64,000 nucleotides of DNA. Source: Amycolatopsis solani. Lineage in GTDB: Bacteria; Actinomycetota; Actinomycetes; Mycobacteriales; Pseudonocardiaceae. Of the stretch, positions 59,340 to 64,000 are shown piece by piece. The stretch is from positions 1,612,001 through 1,676,000 of the forward strand of contig NZ_JAWQJT010000001.1 in assembly GCF_033441515.1 (NCBI RefSeq), written 5' to 3'. Positions within the stretch are counted from its first letter, which is position 1, and each line of letters starts with the position of its first letter. Both the position numbers and the translations under genes were made by a program. The notes under the pieces were generated by a model. It had not been told where the DNA came from. It did no database searches and worked only from the letters and a program-made list of their open reading frames with translations.

Positions 59340-60565
59340 CGGAGGGAGTCCAACGCGAAAGCAGCCAGCATCGCGACGCCGCTCGGCATCGCGTCCTCGT
59401 CGAAGACGACGCGGTTGGAGTGGTTCGCCGCCGCTTCGGCCGGGTCGACCCCGGGCGGGCACGCGCCGAGGAACGCGTAGGCGCCGGGAACGCGTTGCAG
59501 GACGTAGGAAAAGTCCTCGGCGCCCATCAGCGGGTCGGCCATCAGCTCGACGTTCCCCGGGCCCAGCACGGTCGCGCCGAGGCGCAGGACCTCGGCCGCG
59601 ATCCGGTCGTCGTTGACGGTGACCGGGTAGCCCGGCTCGACGTCGGCGACCACGCGGCAGCCGTACGCGGCGCCGACCTGCTCGCAGACCTTGGGCAGCT
59701 CGGCGCGGACCAACGCGCGCGTCTGCTCGGACAGCGTGCGGATGGTGCCTTCGAGCTCGGCGGTCTCCGGGATGATGTTGGACGTCGTGCCGGCCTGGAT
59801 CCGCGTCACCGAGAGCACCGCGGGGTCGAACACGCTGACCCGGCGCGTGATCATCGTGTGCAGCGCGCCGACCATCGCCGCGGCCGCCGGCACCGGGTCG
59901 ATCGTGTGCTGCGGCGCGGAGCCGTGGCCGCCCTTGCCGGTGACGCGCACGGTGAACGAGTCCGCCGACGCCATCAGCGGGCCGGGCCGCAGCTGCAGCA
60001 GCCCGCTGGGCGCGTTGGCGAGGATGTGCACGCCGAACGCGCGCTCGGCCCGCGTCCCGGCGGCGTCCAGCACGCCCTCGTGGATCATGAACCGGGCGCC
60101 GTGGTGCCCCTCTTCGCCCGGCTGGAACATGAACACGACCGAGCCGGCCAGCTGGTCCTTGCGCTCGGCGAGCAGCCGCGCCGCGGACGCCAGCATCGCG
60201 ACGTGCGTGTCGTGCCCGCAGGCGTGCATCGACTCCTCGTCCTCCGAGGCGAAGTCGAGCCCGGTCTCCTCGGTCAGCGGCAACGCGTCCATGTCGCCGC
60301 GCAGCAGCACCGCCGGGCCGGGCCGGGCGCCGCGCAGAACGGCCGTCAGCGACGTCGTGGCCTTGCCCTCGGTGATCTCCAGCGGCAGGTCGGCGAGCGC
60401 GTCCCGGATCGCCGCCTGGGTGTGCGGCAGGTGGAGGCCCTGCTCCGGCCTGCGGTGCACGGTGCGCCGGAGCGCGACCGTGCGGTCTTGCAACGCACGC
60501 GCGTCGTCGAGGAGGCCGGCGAACGGCGTGCCGGGCAGGGTGGGCAGGTCAGTGGGGCCGGTCAT
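59336..60565 (-). CDS. M20-family metallo-amidohydrolase
   Basis: 409 residues of the M20D branch (IAA-amino acid hydrolase / N-acyl amino acid amidohydrolase). The catalytic zinc block RGDMDALPLTEETGLDF near residue 90, HACGHDTHVAM near residue 115 and PGEEGHHGA near residue 150 are present, with a bacterial exopeptidase dimerisation domain inserted at about 200-315. It releases an amino acid from an N-acyl substrate. It overlaps the phospholipase gene by 4 bp at the 3' ends. Confidence 0.92.
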   Translation of the reverse strand: MTGPTDLPTLPGTPFAGLLDDARALQDRTVALRRTVHRRPEQGLHLPHTQAAIRDALADLPLEITEGKATTSLTAVLRGARPGPAVLLRGDMDALPLTEETGLDFASEDEESMHACGHDTHVAMLASAARLLAERKDQLAGSVVFMFQPGEEGHHGARFMIHEGVLDAAGTRAERAFGVHILANAPSGLLQLRPGPLMASADSFTVRVTGKGGHGSAPQHTIDPVPAAAAMVGALHTMITRRVSVFDPAVLSVTRIQAGTTSNIIPETAELEGTIRTLSEQTRALVRAELPKVCEQVGAAYGCRVVADVEPGYPVTVNDDRIAAEVLRLGATVLGPGNVELMADPLMGAEDFSYVLQRVPGAYAFLGACPPGVDPAEAAANHSNRVVFDEDAMPSGVAMLAAFALDSLR

Positions 60566-60642
60566 GGTCCCGATAGTGCCCCATGCGGCGCTTCGGGCGC
60601 ACCGTGCGTGCGTTCGGTCGGGCAGCGGAATACGGTGTGCGC

Positions 60643-61125
60643 ATGGCGGTGGATGAGCCGGTCACGGGCTTCGCGGTGGCAGTGGTCCGTGAAGACGGTC
60701 GGTGGCGGTGCAGTGCGCTCGACCCAGGGGCGTTGACCGAGCTGGACGCGGCGATCACGGAACTGGGCAAACTACGCTCCACCGGTGCGGCCTTCGGGCT
60801 GCTGGCGGTCGACGACGAGTTCTTCGTGATCGTCCGGCCCAGCCCGCGTGGACCGTCTTTGCTCCTTTCGGACGCGGCGGCGGCGTTGGACTACGACATC
60901 GCGGCGGACGTCCTCGACGTCCTGCGCGTCGACCCACCGGACGAGGAGGACGACTCCGTCTGGCCCGAGGGTGACCTGGGGCTGCTGGCCGACCTCGGGC
61001 TGCCGGGGCCGGAGCTGGAGGTCATCGTCGGCGAGGTCGACCTCTACCCGGACGAGCAGCTGCAGATGGTCGCGCAGCGCTGCGGGTTCGGCAGCGAGTT
61101 CGCCAAGCTCCTGGACGAGCTCTGA
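60643..61125 (+). CDS. tRNA adenosine deaminase-associated protein
   Basis: 160 residues, TIGR03941 type. It is acidic and alpha/beta, and is always found just upstream of tadA in actinobacteria; the role is unknown. The ATG at 60643 has TACGGT at 60631-60636, 6 nt upstream, and no ribosome site, so the transcript is probably leaderless. It ends 23 bp before the tadA start. Confidence 0.88.
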   Translation: MAVDEPVTGFAVAVVREDGRWRCSALDPGALTELDAAITELGKLRSTGAAFGLLAVDDEFFVIVRPSPRGPSLLLSDAAAALDYDIAADVLDVLRVDPPDEEDDSVWPEGDLGLLADLGLPGPELEVIVGEVDLYPDEQLQMVAQRCGFGSEFAKLLDEL

Positions 61126-61148
61126 GACGCCCGTCCGACACCGAGGCC

Positions 61149-61577
61149 GTGGAGGCGGCGCTGGAGGCCGCGCGCGCCCCCGGCACGGACGTCCCGATCG
61201 GGGCGGTCGTGTTCGCCCCCGACGGCCGCCCCCTGGCGGCGGCCCGCAACGCGCGCACGGAGCTCGGCGACCCGACGGCCCACGCGGAGATCCTGGCGCT
61301 GCGCGCGGCGGCCGGCGTAGCGGGCGACGGCTGGCGGCTGGAGGGCTGCACCCTGGCGGTGACGCTGGAGCCGTGCACGATGTGCGCGGGCGCCCTGGTG
61401 CTGGCGCGCATCTCCCGGCTGGTGTTCGGCGCGTGGGAGCCGAAGACGGGCGCGGTGGGGTCGTTGTGGGACGTGGTGCGTGACCGACGTCTCAACCATC
61501 GCCCGGAGGTCCACGGCGGAGTGCTCGCCCCCGAGTGCGCCGGGCTGCTGGAGACGTACTTCGCGATCCGTCGGTGA
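61149..61577 (+). CDS. tadA: tRNA-specific adenosine deaminase TadA
   Basis: 142 residues. Deaminates adenosine 34 to inosine in tRNA-Arg(ACG). The zinc site is HAEILAL (His and catalytic Glu) with PCTMCAGAL (two Cys), and the dimer interface block ARISRLVFGAWEPKTGAVGS follows. The start is uncertain: GTG 61149 is taken, but the family usually has about 8 more residues, which could come from the CTG at 61122. It is co-transcribed with the associated protein gene and followed by a CsbD gene. Confidence 0.92.
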   Translation: MEAALEAARAPGTDVPIGAVVFAPDGRPLAAARNARTELGDPTAHAEILALRAAAGVAGDGWRLEGCTLAVTLEPCTMCAGALVLARISRLVFGAWEPKTGAVGSLWDVVRDRRLNHRPEVHGGVLAPECAGLLETYFAIRR

Positions 61578-61599
61578 CGTTTTTGGGTACTCCTCCGGC

Positions 61600-61815
61600 A
61601 TGACGGTGAAGCACAAGATCCAGCGAACGATCGGCAGCGCTCGTCAGAAGTTCGGCTCGGCGACGGGCAACCGCAGGCTCCAGGTGCAGGGCATGGCCCA
61701 GCGCCACGGAGCCCAGGCCCGCGAGGCGGCCCACGACCTGCGCGTGAAGGCCCGGAGCGCGGTCCGCGAAGCCCAGGTCAGGTGGCGTTCGAACGGCCCG
61801 AGCGACCCCTCGTGA
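61600..61815 (+). CDS. CsbD-like stress-response protein
   Basis: 71 residues, basic and helical, with KIQRTIGSARQKFGSATGNRRLQVQGMAQ of the CsbD family (two parts). Family members are induced by general stress in many bacteria; the molecular role is unknown. ATG 61600, 22 bp after tadA. It is followed by tRNA-Ser. Confidence 0.8.
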   Translation: MTVKHKIQRTIGSARQKFGSATGNRRLQVQGMAQRHGAQAREAAHDLRVKARSAVREAQVRWRSNGPSDPS

Positions 61816-61848
61816 GGCGACGCGACCCCCTCCGGTATTGTTCTCGGC

Positions 61849-61936
61849 GGTGGCGTGTCCGAGCGGCCGAAGGAGCACGACTCGAAATCGTGTGACGGCT
61901 AATCCCCGTCCGTGGGTTCAAATCCCACCGCCACCG
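61849..61936 (+). tRNA. tRNA-Ser(CGA)
   Basis: 88 nt. Acceptor arms GGTGGCG and CGCCACC pair exactly, with discriminator G. The anticodon stem CACGA/TCGTG encloses CTCGAAA with anticodon CGA (UCG codons). A long variable arm typical of serine tRNAs and the T-loop GGTTCAAATCC are present. The 3' CCA is not encoded. TATTGT (61836-61841) lies 7 nt upstream as the minus-10 box. Confidence 0.96.
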
Positions 61937-61944
61937 CTCTCATC

Positions 61945-61979
61945 CGGACCCCCGGTCAGCCCAGCTGGCCGGGGGTCCG
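61945..61979 (+). terminator. Terminator after tRNA-Ser
   Basis: Arms CGGACCCCCGG (61945-61955) and CCGGGGGTCCG (61969-61979) are exact complements, with four more inner pairs around a CCCAG loop, followed by TTGCGTT. It starts 9 nt after the tRNA. Confidence 0.88.
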
Positions 61980-61985
61980 TTGCGT

Positions 61986-62512
61986 TCAGCCGGGGACGAG
62001 CCGCCGGAGGTTCGGAGGCGGGGCTTGGTCTTCGACCACGATCATCATGAAGATGCCCTGGTAGTAGCGGTCGGGGAAGAGCTCGAAGCCGTCCTCATCG
62101 ACCATCTTCCAGTGGATTTCCGCGGTTCCCGGCAGGATGTGCGACTTCAACGGCACGCAGATGTCGACGGTTTCGCCGGGCAATGTGTCGGCTATCCGCA
62201 CCCGGACCGTCCCGGTGGCATCACGGTTCCGTCCGGAACGGTGACGTCGGCGACGAACGCCGATTCGTCACCGGCGATCGGGTACGCGGGGTGCGCTGTT
62301 CGCTCTTGACGTCGTCGTGGTGCCGCCACCGTTTCCACGTACGTCGACCACAGCTGGCCGTCGCCGTCGTAGGTTTCCTCGTAGAAGCCGACGTTGCTCA
62401 GGTGACCTTTGCTGACACCGGCCGTACGGGCGGCGGCCGTCAAGCTCACGCCGTGCGCGGTCCGGAGTTGGCGCATGGTCTCGCCCAGCGTCCGACCTAG
62501 CGTGATGGCTCC
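61986..62512 (-). pseudogene. Decayed XRE/NBR1-Ig-like regulator gene
   Basis: Two frames together resemble a known actinobacterial protein type: an XRE helix-turn-helix (SLTAAARTAGVSKGHLSN), a short linker, FVADVTVPDGTVMPPGRSG in one frame (to 62192), then IADTLPGETVDICVPL and KMVDEDGFELFPDRYYQGIF in another frame (62201 to 61986). In intact relatives the Ig-like domain has a KVWRIRNTG segment between these parts; here that segment is missing and the frame shifts. So a deletion plus frameshift is seen. A good AAAGGAG site near 62505 is followed by ATC rather than a start codon. Confidence 0.7.
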
Positions 62513-62542
62513 TTTCCCTCGCGACTCGCCAGGAGGCTGCTG

Positions 62543-62830
62543 ATGGCCACTCCCTCCGACGCCGACCTCGGTCGGTCTCTGCTGTTGGTCCGGGCTTTGA
62601 GCGCACTGCGGGCAAGCCACAAGCACGGACCGCTGCCTCAGATGGAAGCCGCGGACATCCTTGCCTGGCAGCTGGTCGTCGAGATGCAGGAGTGGGCATG
62701 CTGCCAGACAATCTGGGGCCAGCAGATCCGCGACTTCCGCCGAAACGTGTTCGACAAGCGCGTCGTCTGGTGCGGAGCAGCGCACCAGAACCACTGCTAC
62801 GTGCTGATCTTGGTCGCCAAAGCAGCTTGA
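62543..62830 (+). CDS. Hypothetical protein, 95 aa
   Basis: AGGAGG lies 7 nt before ATG 62543. The first 60 residues (ADLGRSLLLVRALSALRASHKHGPLPQMEAADILAW in two parts) look like a helical actinobacterial hypothetical protein. The end from about residue 65 is Cys/Trp/Arg-rich and looks out of family, so the original gene may be truncated or frameshifted. It is divergent from the decayed regulator gene. No function is assigned. Confidence 0.55.
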   Translation: MATPSDADLGRSLLLVRALSALRASHKHGPLPQMEAADILAWQLVVEMQEWACCQTIWGQQIRDFRRNVFDKRVVWCGAAHQNHCYVLILVAKAA

Positions 62831-62887
62831 CTTGAAGGGAACTTGAAGTGTGACCGTGGTCGGCACAAGCTGATCAAGGAGCACACC

Positions 62888-63682
62888 ATGAAAGTTCTCG
62901 TCACCGGAGCCACCGGCCACTCCGGGCGGCACGTCGTCGCCGCGCTCAACACCGATGACGTCCGGGTTCTCGTCCGCGACCCCACCAAAGCGCCGGCCGG
63001 AGCCGACGTAGTCGTAGGCGACATCCGAGACCCCGCCCAAGCCGCCGAAAACATCGACGCTGTCTACCTGATCTGGCCGTTCTTCACCGCCGACGGCATC
63101 GAACAGGCCGTGAAACCCTTCACAGACAAAAAGATCGTCTACCTCTCCGCCATGTCCGCCGAAGACGGGGGTGTCTGGGGCGACGTCGAGGCCGCCATCC
63201 GAAGTGTCACCGACGACTGGACCTTCCTCCGCGTCACCGGCCTCGCCACCAACACCCTCGGCTGGGCTGCACAAGCAGAGAACGGTGTCGTCAAAGGGCC
63301 GTACGGGCAAGCCAGGCGCTCGCTCGTCCACGAACGCGACGTCGCCGACATGGCCGTCAAGGCGCTCACCGGAGACCACCGCCAGGAGATCTACCTCGTC
63401 ACCGGCCCGGAAGCGCTTCGGCAAGCTGAGCAGGCCGCGGTCATCGGTGCGGCGATCGGAAAGCCCGTCCGGTGGGAAGAACAACCAATCGCAGAAGCGA
63501 AAACGCAGCTCGCCGAACACCTGGGCGAGGAATTCGCAGCCGGTGCACTCGCCCACTGGGCGTCACTCGTCGACGATCCGGAACCCGTCTCGCTGGACGT
63601 CGCGAACGTGACCGGGCATCCCGCGCGGCCCTTCGAAGAATGGGCCCGCGAACACTTCAGCCGAGCTGAACCGCCGGCGTAG
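62888..63682 (+). CDS. NmrA-like NAD(P)H-binding oxidoreductase
   Basis: 264 residues with the atypical short-chain dehydrogenase fold. The nucleotide loop is VTGATGHSGRHVV near residue 5, and NmrA-type blocks VYLIWPFF and VHERDVADMAVKAL are present, with no YxxxK catalytic pair. It could be a redox sensor or azoreductase/quinone reductase. AAGGAG precedes ATG 62888. Codon use has more A-ending and lower third-position GC than neighbours, so recent transfer is possible. Confidence 0.86.
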   Translation: MKVLVTGATGHSGRHVVAALNTDDVRVLVRDPTKAPAGADVVVGDIRDPAQAAENIDAVYLIWPFFTADGIEQAVKPFTDKKIVYLSAMSAEDGGVWGDVEAAIRSVTDDWTFLRVTGLATNTLGWAAQAENGVVKGPYGQARRSLVHERDVADMAVKALTGDHRQEIYLVTGPEALRQAEQAAVIGAAIGKPVRWEEQPIAEAKTQLAEHLGEEFAAGALAHWASLVDDPEPVSLDVANVTGHPARPFEEWAREHFSRAEPPA

Positions 63683-64000
63683 TCAACGGCTCCAGCTCCT
63701 CCACGAGCGAAGACAGCGACGCCACCTTCGCCGAAACTGTCCGGAGTACGGCGGTGCACGCGGTGCTCACGTCGCTCACCACCTCGGCCGAGCGGTCGCC
63801 CGTCAGCACCGCGGCCACCGATGGCGCAACGGCGGACGCTATGGCGCGGACCTCCGTCGCCGCCGACTCCGCCAGTTCGTCCAGGCGCGACGCGATCCGG
63901 GCGCCCAGTGCCGCCGTCGCGGTGGCCGCGTGGGCGGCCGCCGCGTACTGACCGTCCACTGTGTCCGCCCACGTGCCGAACGTTTCCGCGCTGCCACCGG
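63657..64000 (-). CDS. C-terminal part of an alanine-rich helical protein (start off the window)
   Basis: The reading frame is open from the stop at 63657 to the right edge (114 codons). It is Ala/Val/Thr/Ser-rich and predicted to be all helical (AAAAHAATATAALGARIASRLDELAESAATEVRAI in two parts), with no cysteines or recognised domain. It overlaps the NmrA-like gene end by 26 bp, convergent. The composition is similar to secreted helical proteins of actinobacteria, but no family is assigned. Confidence 0.55.
   Translation of the reverse strand, partial: GGSAETFGTWADTVDGQYAAAAHAATATAALGARIASRLDELAESAATEVRAIASAVAPSVAAVLTGDRSAEVVSDVSTACTAVLRTVSAKVASLSSLVEELEPLTTPAVQLG

Noticed and set aside
57008..60736. 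1242-codon open frame on the plus strand
   Set aside because: It runs out of frame through phospholipase C and antisense through the M20 gene, with Arg-rich composition typical of GC-rich shadow frames.

Overview
The window is about 70% GC and reads as a filamentous actinomycete of the family Pseudonocardiaceae, most likely an Amycolatopsis. This assignment is inferred from mycothiol synthase, GlnR, the PHO boxes, the small DUF3073, CsbD and RGCVC proteins, frequent leaderless starts and long GC-rich intergenic palindromes. No phage, insertion sequence or CRISPR array is visible.

Positions 1-21500 form a conserved chromosomal block. From recalled gene families and orders, the succession DUF3073 / folate-binding YgfZ / pabC / nitrobindin / sseC / sulfurtransferase / thioredoxin / LmeA / glnR / mshD / pst / phoU / LCP protein / dus matches the M. 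tuberculosis Rv0810c-Rv0823c neighbourhood in order and strand. Additions here are an RsiG-like c-di-GMP-binding anti-sigma factor with an asparaginase, a 5-oxoprolinase BC pair and a complete pstSCAB operon. PHO boxes lie in front of both pstS and the leaderless phoU gene.

Positions 21700-32800 separate the LCP gene from dus and hold accessory genes: a diguanylate cyclase, IPP isomerase, an alpha/beta hydrolase, a 1026-residue NACHT-LRR protein (a bacterial NLR) and a tightly coupled five-gene operon. That operon encodes a GntR regulator, ADP-ribosylglycohydrolase, PfkB kinase, NCS1 permease and isochorismatase, and the NACHT gene starts 10 bp after it.

Positions 33800-54500 are mostly metabolic and transport genes. 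They include a Nudix-winged-helix gene overlapping a nucleoside-phosphorylase/Sel1 fusion protein, a DUF2339 membrane protein, a Cu/Zn SOD, a HelR-type RNA polymerase helicase behind an A-rich leader, an Lrp/permease/lysA-like group, a desaturase with an RGCVC partner, and an ABC importer divergent from a DapA-like aldolase.

Positions 54500-64000 carry a MerR regulator and a short threonyl-tRNA synthetase paralogue without TGS or editing domains. Upstream of it is what looks like a complete ribosome-mediated attenuator: a leaderless 15-codon peptide with three consecutive Thr codons, then a GC-rich hairpin. Next come a secreted phospholipase C, an M20 amidohydrolase, tadA with its partner gene, tRNA-Ser(CGA), a decayed XRE/NBR1-Ig-like gene, and two genes at the right end of less typical composition.
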